A stretch of 64,000 bases of DNA, from the NCBI RefSeq assembly GCF_018403325.1, contig NZ_BOSL01000010.1, positions 158,347-222,346 of the forward strand. The letters are read 5' to 3'. Of this stretch, positions 41,813 through 51,431 are shown in pieces (position 1 is the first letter of the stretch; every line of letters starts with the position of its first letter). This DNA comes from Paenibacillus vini. GTDB lineage: Bacteria; Bacillota; Bacilli; Paenibacillales; Paenibacillaceae. The position numbers and the translations under genes are program-made. Under the pieces are notes generated by a model, which made no database searches, had not been told where the DNA came from, and was given only the letters and a program-made list of their open reading frames with translations.

Positions 41813-43605
41813 GATGCCGAATCCTCCCTGAGCGGAATTGAAAAGGCAATTCGTGTTCCGGCTCCTTCCCGGCTGTCCACTTCCAATCGGGAAGCGGGTC
41901 CGTAGTGGAGCAGCAATCGTTCATTGACATTTCGGAGCCCATACCCGCTCCCTGAGGATGCCTCGCTCCTATTCTCTTCCTCCGTCTGCCCAGGTAGTCC
42001 GGGCTGTTCCTGCTCCTCCATCAGAAGCCGGATCTCCTGCAGTCTTTGCGGCGTCATTCCGGCCCCATCATCCAGCACAGTAACTGCCATGCGCTCCTGC
42101 TGCGACTGAAGGAGTATCGTGATCGTTCCAGAGCTGCCCTTTTTCTGAATGCCATGGATCAAGGCATTTTCTACGAGCGGCTGCAGCAACAGCTTTAGCA
42201 TGATCTTGTCAGGCAAGCTCGAGTCCACGATATAATCGACGGTAAACTCCTCAGGAAAGCGAATCGACTGCACGCGGACATAATTGCGGATATGATCCAG
42301 CTCCTGTCTCACCGGACAAAATTCCTTGCCTCCGTTGAGGCTGATCCGCAAAAAATCGCTCAATCCCTCGACCATATCCGCAATCCGCTTTTCGCCGGAC
42401 ATGAGGGCGATCCAATGGATCGAAGATAGCGTATTGTACAAAAAATGAGGGTTCATCTGCGCCTGCAAGGCGCGCAGGTCCGCTTCCTTTTTGCGCGCCT
42501 CGCCCTGGATGACCTCTTGCTTGAGCCTTTCGATATGCGCGCCCAGCAGGTTATAGCTTTGGCCCAGCCTGCCGATCTCATCGTCCCGTACGGCGGGAAA
42601 CCGCGGCAGCGGGCGGTCCGGATCAATCCGGGACAAGTGGCGGGTCAACACGCCGAGCGGCCGGGTGATCCGGCGGACCGTGAACCAGACGAGCACCGCG
42701 CTCATCAGCGCCGCTACGCCGACTGCTGCGGCGGTCAGGCCCAAAATGTACCGGTTCTCCGACCGGTACTGCTCGTAGGGAACCGTACCGATAAGCAGCC
42801 AGTTCGTGATCGGTTCACGGCGGTAGAGAACGGTAACTTTACTGTCCTCTTCTCCATAGACAGCGCTTCCGAAGCTTCCCTCCGGAATAAGCGGAAGCAG
42901 ACCCGGAGAGAATTGCTCCAACGGATAGCCTAGCCGGGTTTTGTCCGCGGAGGACAACAGCAGCCCTTGCGAGCTGATCAATTCCACCGTCCCTGTGTTC
43001 TGCCCGAAATCGGGATGCCTCCAGTTCCGGGACAACTCCTCCTCGTCCAGGCTGATCGCCAGCCAGCCCAAGTGCTGAAAATTGTATACGCTGCGGATCG
43101 GGCGGACGAGCGTAATAACGTTCTGCACACCGTTATAGTTCTGAACCTGGTAGACACCTGACCAGGTCTTCCCGCCTCCGGCCGCTATTTCCGCAGGAGC
43201 GGGAAGACCATCGTCCGCCCAGGCCGCAGTGGACAGCGCGGGGCCGAACCGGTCCGGATAAATGGCGATGTTGGCGATATAAGACTTCGATGCGGCCAAA
43301 TTCGTCATTCGTCCGACGATGGCGGCCCGGGTGGTCTCGTTGTCCTCTTTTCCCGTCAAATAGGACTGAATATCCCGCTCTCCGATCAGGAACACGGATA
43401 ACGTCTCGGCATCGCCGAGCATAAACCGGAGGTTCGCTTCGATTTGCTCCAGCATGTCGCTGCCGGTCAGCTTAGTTTTCTCTTCCGTCACCTTGGAGGA
43501 GGTCAGAAATGCAAACAGTCCCAACGCGAGCAGCGGTACGATCACTGATCCGGCAATGACGACCGACAGCCTCCGTTGCAACGAAGTAGCCAGCCAGCTC
43601 CGCAA
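41809..43605 (-). CDS. Sensor histidine kinase (YesM-like)
   Basis: A 598-residue membrane kinase. It has an N-terminal helix (about 13-35), an extracytoplasmic sensing region of about 240 residues, a second helix (about 280-300), a HAMP linker (VRRITRPLGVLTRHLSRIDP), the His_kinase box LQAQMNPHFLYNTLSSIHWI with the phosphoacceptor His, and an HATPase domain (QPLVENALIHGIQKKG, DDGAGM, GYGLRNVNERL). It begins with TTG preceded by AAGGAGGGG. It senses an extracellular sugar or solute, probably linked to beta-mannosides, and phosphorylates the response regulator encoded next. Confidence 0.94.
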   Translation of the reverse strand: MRSWLATSLQRRLSVVIAGSVIVPLLALGLFAFLTSSKVTEEKTKLTGSDMLEQIEANLRFMLGDAETLSVFLIGERDIQSYLTGKEDNETTRAAIVGRMTNLAASKSYIANIAIYPDRFGPALSTAAWADDGLPAPAEIAAGGGKTWSGVYQVQNYNGVQNVITLVRPIRSVYNFQHLGWLAISLDEEELSRNWRHPDFGQNTGTVELISSQGLLLSSADKTRLGYPLEQFSPGLLPLIPEGSFGSAVYGEEDSKVTVLYRREPITNWLLIGTVPYEQYRSENRYILGLTAAAVGVAALMSAVLVWFTVRRITRPLGVLTRHLSRIDPDRPLPRFPAVRDDEIGRLGQSYNLLGAHIERLKQEVIQGEARKKEADLRALQAQMNPHFLYNTLSSIHWIALMSGEKRIADMVEGLSDFLRISLNGGKEFCPVRQELDHIRNYVRVQSIRFPEEFTVDYIVDSSLPDKIMLKLLLQPLVENALIHGIQKKGSSGTITILLQSQQERMAVTVLDDGAGMTPQRLQEIRLLMEEQEQPGLPGQTEEENRSEASSGSGYGLRNVNERLLLHYGPASRLEVDSREGAGTRIAFSIPLREDSAS

Positions 43606-43651
43606 TTTGACCCCTCCTTATCCGAGAACCCCGCCCCGCCGCTATTGCGGT

Positions 43652-44530
43652 TTACCCTTTGACCGCGCCCGCTGTCATACCTTTCATCATCTGCTCCTGG
43701 AACAGAAGATACAGCACGATCGTCGGAACGACGGACATCGTCATCGCCGCCAGCGTCAACCCGAAGTCCGTCTGATATCCGTCGGCGAAATTGGCAATGG
43801 CAAGGGGCAGTGTTTTTAATTCCGTTTTATTAATAAATACAAGTGCAAATGAAAAGTCGTTCCAGGCATGCAAAAAGCTCAGAATCGTCACCGTCGACAG
43901 CGCCGGCAGGGAGATGGGAAGCATGATGCGGAAAAACAACCCCCATAAGCCTGTTCCGTCAATAAAAGAGGCCTCCTCCAGCTCGCGCGGTATTCCCGTG
44001 AGGTAGGCGGTAAGCACGAAGATCGCCGTGGGAAGCGCAAAGGCCGTGTAGGGCAGTACCAGTGCCCAATACGTGTTCAACAGCGACATTTGCTTCATTA
44101 GTATAAATAACGGAACCAGTGTGCTGTGGATCGGAATGAGCATGCCGATAACAAAGAATACGGAGACCCAGCCTTTCCAGCGAAATTGAAATCTGGCCAA
44201 AATAAATGAACAAAGTGCCGCGAGGAACAACGTCAGCGCCAGCGAGCCGATCGAGACAATCAGCGAATTACCGAACGCCGTCCCCATCCTGGAGCTGTCC
44301 CAGGCACGGAGGAAATTCCCCCCGTTCCATACGTCGGGAAGTCCGAACGGCCGGTTATAGAAGTCCGTATTCGTTTTAAATGCGCTAATGAGCAGCCAAA
44401 AGAACGGATATAACGTTAAAATACCATAGATCCCGAGAGCCGTCCAAAAAATGGATTTCACTATTTTACGCAAACCCACCGAGGGGCCGCTGCGGATCGG
44501 CCTTTGGATCGTTGCCATCTGCGTTTTCAT
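43652..44530 (-). CDS. Carbohydrate ABC transporter permease (MsmG type)
   Basis: A 292-residue permease with about six helices. The EAA loop (ELEEASFIDGTGLWGLFFRI, MLPISLPAL) and the C-terminus EQMMKGMTAGAVKG are typical of the second sugar permease. It lies 18 bases after the MsmF-type permease and 46 bases before the sensor kinase, within one leftward operon. Confidence 0.95.
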   Translation of the reverse strand: MKTQMATIQRPIRSGPSVGLRKIVKSIFWTALGIYGILTLYPFFWLLISAFKTNTDFYNRPFGLPDVWNGGNFLRAWDSSRMGTAFGNSLIVSIGSLALTLFLAALCSFILARFQFRWKGWVSVFFVIGMLIPIHSTLVPLFILMKQMSLLNTYWALVLPYTAFALPTAIFVLTAYLTGIPRELEEASFIDGTGLWGLFFRIMLPISLPALSTVTILSFLHAWNDFSFALVFINKTELKTLPLAIANFADGYQTDFGLTLAAMTMSVVPTIVLYLLFQEQMMKGMTAGAVKG

Positions 44531-44548
44531 TTGCGGTTCTCCCTCCCT

Positions 44549-45430
44549 TTAGGTCTGCTTGCTCTTGTTACGGTTTGCAAGCCACTGGCTTGTTCCGATC
44601 AGGAGCAGACTGATTAGCATAATCGTCGTCGAAATAGCGCTGCCGAAGCCGTAGCGGTACGTGGTAAACGTGGAGTTGTACATATAAGTCGCGAGCAGTT
44701 CCGTCGCATGGGCCGGCCCGCCCTTTGTCATGATGTACACCAGATCAAATGACTTCAGACTGCCGGAGATACAGAGAATGACCGCGACCTGAACTGTATT
44801 TTTAATGATCGGTAAGGTAATGGTGGCAAGCTTTCGCGCCCCGGATACCCCGTCGATTTTCGCCGCGTCGTGGATCTCGCCGGGAATGTTCTGCAGGGCC
44901 GACATGAAGATAATGAGATACAACCCCACATAGCTCCAGATGAGCGGCGGAAGCAGCGAGTAAATCGCAATATCCCGGTCGGAGAGCCAATCGAGCTTCC
45001 AGCTGGAGAGGCCGAGTGAATCGAGCAGAAAATTAAGAATCCCGATTTGCGGATGATAAAAATACTGCCAGATCATCCCGATCACGACCGTGGACAGCAC
45101 CATCGGCAGAAATACGGCCGAACGCAAAAAGCGCTGGAGCCAATTGCTTTTGTGGAGCAACACCGCCAGTGCAAGGGCCAGCGGAACTTGACCGAACACG
45201 GAGGCGAGGACGAAGATGACGTTATTTTTGAGCGCCCGCCAAAACACGGGATCACGCAAAATTTCCGCATAATTGTCCAAACCGATATACTTGGCCTCTC
45301 CGATGCCTGACCAATTAAAAAAACCGTAATACGCCGACCAAATCACGGGGACGAAAACAAACAACGTATATAGAAGGACGGCTGGCGCCAGGCCCGTCAG
45401 GATGAAGCGCCTGCTGCGCAGTGCATTCAT
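44549..45430 (-). CDS. Carbohydrate ABC transporter permease (MsmF type)
   Basis: A 293-residue permease with an N-terminal helix (GLAPAVLLYTLFVFVPVIW) and the EAA-type motif DAAKIDGVSGARKLATITLP. The MTKGGPAHATELLATYMYN segment is typical of MsmF partners. AAAGGGTGAG precedes the ATG. A hairpin between this gene and the binding-protein gene upstream (45458-45486) probably reduces expression of permeases compared with the binding protein. Confidence 0.95.
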   Translation of the reverse strand: MNALRSRRFILTGLAPAVLLYTLFVFVPVIWSAYYGFFNWSGIGEAKYIGLDNYAEILRDPVFWRALKNNVIFVLASVFGQVPLALALAVLLHKSNWLQRFLRSAVFLPMVLSTVVIGMIWQYFYHPQIGILNFLLDSLGLSSWKLDWLSDRDIAIYSLLPPLIWSYVGLYLIIFMSALQNIPGEIHDAAKIDGVSGARKLATITLPIIKNTVQVAVILCISGSLKSFDLVYIMTKGGPAHATELLATYMYNSTFTTYRYGFGSAISTTIMLISLLLIGTSQWLANRNKSKQT

Positions 45431-45457
45431 GAGGTCTCACCCTTTCTAGGTAAAATA

Positions 45458-45486
45458 AAGCCCCTCCCCCTAGAGGGAAGGGGCTT
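45458..45486 (-). terminator. Intra-operon attenuating hairpin between binding-protein and permease genes
   Basis: On the minus strand AAGCCCCT/AGGGGCTT with an inner CCC/GGG is followed by TTATTTT. This position, after the binding-protein gene, is where differential expression of importer parts is commonly set. Confidence 0.7.
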
Positions 45487-45493
45487 CTCAGAT

Positions 45494-46819
45494 TCAATTT
45501 CCGACGGCCGTCGCCTGCGCGTTCTGAATTTTGCTGGCGATATCCTCTGCTTTGCCTCCGGTCAACAGCTCCTGAAGTCCGTTGTTGACCACTTCTACGG
45601 TTGCCGAACCCAGCTTGGAATCGTAAACCGGGGTGATTTTAACGTGCTGCATTAACTCGTAAAGTTCCACGAACAGCGGATGCGCCTTCTCTTTGTCCAG
45701 ATCAAGCTTGTAGCTGACAAGTGTGCTGCTGTTCAAAGTCGCCTGCTGTCCCTCCGGACCGGCCATTTCATAAAATAGCTTCATAGCGGCTTCCTTCTTG
45801 CTGCCGGTCAGCTTTTTGCTCACGCCGAGGCCCGTGCCCACAACCCCTGCCGTCGTTTCCGGATCGCCCTTGCCGCCTTCAATCGCCGGAAGGATGGTAA
45901 TGTGGGTTTGATCCAGCACTTCCGGCGGCGCGTTGTTCACGAGATTGGCCAGCGCCCAGCCTCCGTTGATGACCATCGCCGCTTTGCCCTGGAAGTACAA
46001 CTGCATCATTTGGGTTTCATCAATGCTGTTGAAGCCATCCTGGAACGCTCCTTTTTCACCGAGCTCTTGGAGTTTCGTGAGCGCTTCGATGAATTCGGGA
46101 TCGGTAAACTTCGCTCCATCCTGTTCTACCGCCTTCAGGAACCAGTCCGTACCCGTTATGCGGTCCGCCAGCGTACTAAAAATCGTGGACTGTGCCACCC
46201 AGTTCGTCTTGTTACCCAGCACGATCGGGATGATTCCCTTGTCCTTGAACGTCTGAACTGCCGTCTCCATCTCGGCCCAAGTCTCAGGCACCTTGACATT
46301 ATGCTCCTTAAAAAGGGCGTCATTGTAGTAAATAAATGAGCTTGGAGCTAGATTCATCGGCACGGAGTAAATTTTGCCGTCTACCGTGTAGCCGTCCAGT
46401 GCATTCGGAATGAAGTTGTTCTTCCATTCAGAATTCGCATTCAGCTCCTCATCAATCGGCTGGAGCAAATTGCCCTTGACGAACTCCTTCGTCATCGCGT
46501 CCGGCCACATCACGAATAAATCCGGCATTTCGTCTGCCGCTGCCACAGTCCGGAGCCGTGTACGCAGTCCGTCCGTCGGCAGACCTTCGTCAATTACTTC
46601 TATAGCCGGATTCTCCGTCCGGAAATCCTCGATGATTTTGCGCATCGCCACAGCCTTCGCATCCTGCCCTGTCCAGTTATGCCAGATCGTAATGCTGACC
46701 TTTTCCGTTTTATCCCCGTTCCCGGAGGTCTCATTCCCGCCGCAGCCCGCCAGCAGTAAAGCCAGCATCGCTGCCATAACCATAAACGCTAACCCCTTAA
46801 ATGCAATCCCCTTTTTCAT
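45494..46819 (-). CDS. ABC transporter sugar-binding lipoprotein
   Basis: A 441-residue family 1 solute-binding protein with lipobox LLLAGC (Cys at about residue 26). Body motifs: TIWHNWTGQDAKAVAMRKII, MPDLFVMWPDAM, FIYYNDALFKEHNVKVPETW, MVINGGWALANLV. It is the first gene of the operon that also encodes two permeases, a YesMN-like pair and beta-mannosidase, so a beta-mannoside or manno-oligosaccharide ligand is inferred. GAAGGAGATG precedes the ATG. Confidence 0.93.
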   Translation of the reverse strand: MKKGIAFKGLAFMVMAAMLALLLAGCGGNETSGNGDKTEKVSITIWHNWTGQDAKAVAMRKIIEDFRTENPAIEVIDEGLPTDGLRTRLRTVAAADEMPDLFVMWPDAMTKEFVKGNLLQPIDEELNANSEWKNNFIPNALDGYTVDGKIYSVPMNLAPSSFIYYNDALFKEHNVKVPETWAEMETAVQTFKDKGIIPIVLGNKTNWVAQSTIFSTLADRITGTDWFLKAVEQDGAKFTDPEFIEALTKLQELGEKGAFQDGFNSIDETQMMQLYFQGKAAMVINGGWALANLVNNAPPEVLDQTHITILPAIEGGKGDPETTAGVVGTGLGVSKKLTGSKKEAAMKLFYEMAGPEGQQATLNSSTLVSYKLDLDKEKAHPLFVELYELMQHVKITPVYDSKLGSATVEVVNNGLQELLTGGKAEDIASKIQNAQATAVGN

Positions 46820-46921
46820 CTTCCGGCATCTCCTTCCGTGTGATTAAACTCATTGTAGGATAACTCCTGGGCTTCGATAAGGGGACGATCGGCGGATAAG
46901 GGGGTGAAAAATATCGGCTCC
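46820..46921 (-). promoter_or_regulatory. Upstream region of the mannoside importer operon
   Basis: On the minus strand TTATCG (46875-46880), 17 bases, then TACAAT (46852-46857) could be the promoter; the -35 is poor, as expected for a response-regulator-activated promoter. The region abuts the second copy of the nrdB-tail repeat. Confidence 0.35.
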
Positions 46922-47222
46922 TTCCTCGAAGCCTAATCCTGCAACTACGGCAAATAAGGCGACATTAGGACTCGACGATCTGTAAAATAAAGAGGCCTTG
47001 CCGATGGGCAAGGTCTCTTTTTCATCTATCCATGATGGCTAACGGACATAGGAGCCGTTATTCGCCTCATTTTCGGCCATTTCGGATTCTAACGGTCACA
47101 GCGGCTCTTATCCGGTATAGAAACCAGACATTCATATCGTTTCCGGCTGGATAAGGTCCATGGTGTCCGTTAGATTTGGAAATGGCGTATTTTCGCCTTG
47201 ATAACGGCGCTGGTGTCCGTTA
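46922..47222 (+). repeat. Direct repeat, copy 2: degenerate nrdB tail, terminator and four-unit intergenic repeat
   Basis: This matches 36989-37316 in the same order. CTCGAAGCCTAATCCTGCAA (46926) and TCGACGATCTGTAAAA (46972) correspond to the last codons of nrdB, but frame changes make it non-coding. Next come a terminator copy (46991-47022) and repeat units at 47040, 47090, 47172 and 47222. The segment between the copies carries exactly the mannoside operon. Confidence 0.85.
46991..47022 (+). terminator. Copied terminator in repeat copy 2
   Basis: AGAGGCCTTGCC and GGCAAGGTCTCT with a T run; nearly identical to the nrdB terminator but with no gene in front of it on the plus strand. Confidence 0.8.
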
Positions 47223-47266
47223 CGCCAGCTTTCAAGCTCCATAGAGGATAGCGATTTTTTATAGGG

Positions 47267-48151
47267 TTATCCTTTTCTTCTGACCGGGATCCAGACCTCG
47301 CTCTTGGAATCCACTTGCCGTTTGTCCAGCCAATAATATTTTTCGATGCACGGTCCTTCTACCTGCTCAAAATTAGCTGAAGGGAACCATTCGGCATAAA
47401 TGCGACGCCATACTTCCTGAATTCCTGTTCCGATTTCGATATCTTCGGTAATCGCCTCGTAACCCTCAAATACAACATACGTTTGCTGCGGCGGAAGCTC
47501 CAATACAGTCAGATCGGAAGGAGCTTCGCGATCACCGGGAAACTCGCAGCCCATCAAATAACGTTTGCTTCCGTCCTCGGCGAAATCATAATGGTAGCCA
47601 AAAAGCAGCGAACCCGCTTCCCTGCCGGCAGCCTCATTGATCGCGTCATGCGTTCCGTCCTTCCAGATTTGCTCTACAAACCTCGGCACCTCGTCATTAG
47701 GATCGCTTTGGACGATAACCTCCTTGCCGATGACGGTATAACCCTTTTCCTCCACAATACGATAGTTCATTTCCGTTACCCCTCTAATTTGAATTTGAAA
47801 AGAGAGCGGCGGAAACGACTTCAGCTTCACGTCTTTCTTTCGGGCCGTGGAAGGCGATACGCCATGCAGCCGGATAAATGCCTTGGTAAACGCCTCCGGG
47901 CTGTCATAACCATACTTCAACGCGGTATCGATCACCTTACAGTAACCTCCGGCCAACTCCTCCGCAGCCAGCGTCAGCCGCCGGTTCCGGATGTACTCGG
48001 TTACGGTAAAGCCCGTCAGGGCATGAAACATGCGCTGAAAATGAAACTTCGAAGACAACGCCGCCTTAGCCACATCGTCGATCACGATTTCCGTTTGCAA
48101 ATGCGTCTCGATATAATCGATGGCGTCACGCAGCAACCTCAGCGTTTCCAT
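47267..48151 (-). CDS. AraC family regulator with GyrI-like effector-binding domain
   Basis: A 294-residue protein. The N-terminal AraC domain has two helix-turn-helix units (IVIDDVAKAALSSKFHFQRM and DTALKYGYDSPEAFTKAFIR). The C-terminal half is a GyrI/Rob-type ligand domain (VTEMNYRIVEEKGYTVIGKE to CIEKYYWLDKRQVDSKSEVW). Such regulators sense small hydrophobic or cationic compounds and control drug exporters or stress genes. I chose ATG 48151 because AAGGAG is nine bases upstream. No obvious target gene is adjacent. Confidence 0.9.
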   Translation of the reverse strand: METLRLLRDAIDYIETHLQTEIVIDDVAKAALSSKFHFQRMFHALTGFTVTEYIRNRRLTLAAEELAGGYCKVIDTALKYGYDSPEAFTKAFIRLHGVSPSTARKKDVKLKSFPPLSFQIQIRGVTEMNYRIVEEKGYTVIGKEVIVQSDPNDEVPRFVEQIWKDGTHDAINEAAGREAGSLLFGYHYDFAEDGSKRYLMGCEFPGDREAPSDLTVLELPPQQTYVVFEGYEAITEDIEIGTGIQEVWRRIYAEWFPSANFEQVEGPCIEKYYWLDKRQVDSKSEVWIPVRRKG

Positions 48152-48304
48152 TCGCCTCATCTCCTTTCAAACCCAGTGTACCGGGGAATAAACAATTCTA
48201 CCTGTCCGTTAATGCGCCATGTTGTCCGAAACCAACGGCATCGCGATCCCGGCGCGCGGTGCTTGGTCACACGGATCAAAATTGTGTACTATGCTCTCTC
48301 CCTA

Positions 48305-49181
48305 TCAGCGGTGCCCAGATCTGCCTAACTCCTGATGCAAAAATGAATAGACTTTGGCGGCCGCCAGGGTCAAAGGTGCTTCCGGCACCCTGCTCAATAG
48401 GCCGAGGCTCATATCGATCGGCATCTCCATTTGTCGCGCTACGGTTCCGGCAGGTATCGGATTTAGCCCGATTTCCGGGACGAGCGCGATGCCGAGACCG
48501 GCTTCAACATAATGTTGAAGCGCCGTCATACCGCCGATTTCCATCGTATCCAGCGGAGTAGCTCCCGCTTCCTTAAGCACCATCTCCAGCTTTCTGCGGT
48601 ACGGGCAAGTGGCCGATGTGATAAGCAAGCGATGCCCCTGAAAATCGGCCGGAGCCAAGGTTGACCGGTTGGTCAGAACATGGTTCTCGGGCAGAAGGAC
48701 AACGAACTTTTCGTGAAACAGCGGCTCGAAATATAGACCGGTTGTCAGATCCGGGGCCGAACAAAGGGCGAATTCCAATCTGCTCGCTCATATTCAGACT
48801 GCTGCCAATATCAACGGACAGCTTTATTTTCGGATAGATGGCTTGGAATCGGCCTAACAATCTGGGCAAACGGTAGCTGGCCGTCGGCTCTGTCACGCCG
48901 AGGCGGACATGCCCCGCTTCTCCCGACTGAATATCCGCCAGATTACTTTGCAATTGCTCCAGCCTGTTCATGATTTGCAGGCTCTGCTCGTAAAACAGTC
49001 GCCCCGCCTCCGTTAGCGCGATGGTTTTGCCTCGTTCGAGCAGTTCCACGCCCAGTTCGGATTCAAGTCTCTGCATCTGCATCGTTACCGTAGATTGCGC
49101 ATAATTCATTTCTTCGGCGGCTCGTATAAAGCTTCCGTATTTTACGATCAAGTGAAATGTCTTCAGGTTTTTGATATCCAT
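48305..49181 (-). pseudogene. LysR family regulator, frameshifted
   Basis: Two frames hold one LysR protein. The first (from ATG 49181) has the HTH (SFIRAAEEMNYAQSTVTMQM, QRLESELGVELLERG) and the start of the effector domain to SSLNMSEQIG. The second (about 48770 to 48305) continues EFALCSAPDLTTGLYFEPLF to KVYSFLHQELGRSGHR. The change of frame lies near 48770-48785 and a few residues are missing there. The gene is divergent from an intact SDR gene that it may once have controlled. A sequencing error cannot be excluded. Confidence 0.75.
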
Positions 49182-49304
49182 GCTTTGCTCACCGAATTTC
49201 TAATTCAATATTTTTGAACATTTTAATCATTTAATTCAATTATACAAATAACTGAAGCGGAGATAAAATACGTTATATCACACCAATCAACGGGAGGTTT
49301 AACC

Positions 49305-50045
49305 ATGAACCTGAACAATAAAGTAGCGCTCGTCACCGGTGGTGGAACGGGCATCGGCCGGGCGATTAGTTTGGCGTTAGCAGAACGCGGTGCTATCGTA
49401 GGGATCAATTATTCCCGCTCAAAGGACGAGGCGGAAGCCACGGTTCAGGAAATTACTAGCCTGGGAGGCCGCGCCGTCGCCATTCAGGCTAATGTGGCCA
49501 ACGAGGCGGAAGTCCGGCATATGACCGATCAATTGGCCGCGCAATTCGGATCGATCGATTTGCTGGTGAATAACGCCGGAATTACGAAGCATATCCCGGT
49601 GGACGATTTGGAGGCGGCCAATGAAGCCGTATGGGACGAACTGTACGCGGTGAATGTAAAGGGGATGTTTTTCTGTGCGCGGGCGGTATCCCCCTGGATG
49701 AAGAAAAGCAAGGCCGGAGCCATCGTCAACCTTGGGAGCATAGCAGGCCAAACGGGATCAGGCTCCTCGCTTCCCTATGCCGTTTCCAAAGCAGCAGTTC
49801 ACGGCTTGACCAAATCGCTGGCCCGGGCATTGGCCCCGGATATCACGGTCAACTGCATCGTGCCCGGTGCGGTGGCCACCCGATGGTGGGAGGGCAAAGA
49901 GGAACAAATGCATCAGCTTGCCCCTAATCTGCTCCTTCAGCGCATCGCTGAGCCCGAGGATATCGCCCGCATGGTATGCGCTGCCCTGGAGCAAGAGGCG
50001 ATGACCGGCCAAATCATCACCGTGGATAGCGGACAAACGTTGTAA
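49305..50045 (+). CDS. SDR family oxidoreductase (3-oxoacyl-ACP reductase-like)
   Basis: A 246-residue short-chain dehydrogenase: TGGGTGIG cofactor motif, NNAG, catalytic Ser in VNLGSIAGQTG, YAVSKAAV (YxxxK), and the C-terminus TGQIITVDSGQTL. The pattern is FabG-like, but many such proteins act on sugars or small alcohols. ACGGGAGG precedes the ATG. It is divergent from the broken LysR gene, 123 bases apart. Confidence 0.92.
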   Translation: MNLNNKVALVTGGGTGIGRAISLALAERGAIVGINYSRSKDEAEATVQEITSLGGRAVAIQANVANEAEVRHMTDQLAAQFGSIDLLVNNAGITKHIPVDDLEAANEAVWDELYAVNVKGMFFCARAVSPWMKKSKAGAIVNLGSIAGQTGSGSSLPYAVSKAAVHGLTKSLARALAPDITVNCIVPGAVATRWWEGKEEQMHQLAPNLLLQRIAEPEDIARMVCAALEQEAMTGQIITVDSGQTL

Positions 50046-50106
50046 ACGTTGGGCGGTGATGATCGCTGAGCTTGCCACTTTCCTGCATCTTTCCGAAATA
50101 AGCTAA

Positions 50107-50175
50107 AAAACCTCCAGCTATTCAAACGATTTTAGGCACATAAGTCCTCTAATCCCTGAATTAACTGGAGGTTTT
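50107..50175. terminator. Long-loop hairpin between convergent genes
   Basis: AAAACCTCCAG pairs perfectly with CTGGAGGTTTT (50165-50175) across a 47-base loop. It lies between convergent genes and has T runs on both strands, so it is probably a bidirectional terminator. Confidence 0.65.
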
Positions 50176-50209
50176 CCAAGCGTCACATCATATTTACAGT
50201 GTTCTTCTT

Positions 50210-51385
50210 CTACGTATTCATGCTGATGTCATTCCAGGCTTCATCCCGGTGGCCGATCATCCAGAATAAGGCCCGGCGGCGCTCAAGCACGACGCTTTCG
50301 ATCAAGCCGGCCGGGGCTTCTTCGCCCTTAATCCGCGCGTTGACGCAGGCCCAGTGGAGACGGTAGATTTTATCCGCTTCATCCAACATTTCCTCCGGGC
50401 GCCGGATAGACGTTTTATTCAAAAACTCGTCGAAAGAATCGCAGCTGGACACCACATTAATCGCATAATCGCAATCACAAGTTTCATCCGGGAAATCCAG
50501 CTCTTCCAACAGGCCAAGCCCCCATAACAAGCCCCAGTAGGCTTCATATTGCCAGACCAGATTGATGGCATCCTGCCGATCCGGCTCCGATTGCTCCAGC
50601 AGATCCCGTTCAAATTCAGTCAGCTCTTCAGTAACTCCGAATTTGTCCAGCATATTCTTCACGAACGCCTTCGATTCACTCAAGTCCTCATCCTGATTCA
50701 CATCGCAGGCATATTGTATGACGATCAGCAGGGCAACGGCTCTTCGGGCGATTTGCTCCCGCGACTTCACGGCAAGCTCCTCCAGAGGAGGAAGCTCCGG
50801 TAAAGTTTCCAGATACGGAACTCCGTGCTCCTTCAGGTACTCGATACTTCTCTGTTTTCTTTCCCCGCCCTCCGCAGAGGATTTGTCTTCTCCCCGGATC
50901 TTTCTCGTGCAGGCAAAGGGTCTGAAATCGGAAGGACCGGATTTGCCGTCACCCGTTACGATCACCTTACCCTCCCCGTCCAACAGCATGCCGTCCGGAA
51001 GAAAACCGATGCCATTCAATTTTCCGGCCAGATCAGCAAATAATTTCAGATAGTCCTGGCCGTATTCCTTCTCGGTCTCGATCGCCAGCATCGTATTGAT
51101 GACGGAAATCTGCGTCAAAACCCGGTATTGCAGGTCTTCGTCCTCGAACGGAATGCGTTGATAGAATCCCATCATCCCCGGGATATTGTTCTCAAAATAA
51201 TCCGGATCGCTATCCTCGGAGGCTACCCGGATCGTGATTTTGTTTTTGTTAAACCAGCCTTTCGGTTGAATGACCCATTCAGGCGATGATCCTCCCACCT
51301 TGAACCCGCCGCTAAAAGTCTCATGAATAAGTGCATCGATATCCCTGGTATCGTTTCGCGATGCAAAGATCGTGAAGTATGGCAT
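50210..51385 (-). CDS. DUF4272 domain-containing protein
   Basis: A 391-residue protein. The C-terminal half matches the DUF4272 pattern: RSIEYLKEHGVPYLETLPEL, SREQIARRAVALLIVIQYAC, then LVWQYEAYWGLLWGLGLLEE and a final RRALFWMIGHRDEAWNDIS. The N-terminal half (ITIRVASEDSDPDYFENNIP, GFYQRIPFEDEDLQYRVLTQ) is conserved in longer members. Function is unknown. CTAGGAGG precedes the ATG. It is followed upstream by the methyltransferase in the same direction. Confidence 0.85.
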   Translation of the reverse strand: MPYFTIFASRNDTRDIDALIHETFSGGFKVGGSSPEWVIQPKGWFNKNKITIRVASEDSDPDYFENNIPGMMGFYQRIPFEDEDLQYRVLTQISVINTMLAIETEKEYGQDYLKLFADLAGKLNGIGFLPDGMLLDGEGKVIVTGDGKSGPSDFRPFACTRKIRGEDKSSAEGGERKQRSIEYLKEHGVPYLETLPELPPLEELAVKSREQIARRAVALLIVIQYACDVNQDEDLSESKAFVKNMLDKFGVTEELTEFERDLLEQSEPDRQDAINLVWQYEAYWGLLWGLGLLEELDFPDETCDCDYAINVVSSCDSFDEFLNKTSIRRPEEMLDEADKIYRLHWACVNARIKGEEAPAGLIESVVLERRRALFWMIGHRDEAWNDISMNT

Positions 51386-51431
51386 GCATTTTCCTCCTAG
51401 ATATAAAGTAGATATAATTTCATCTCATCAA

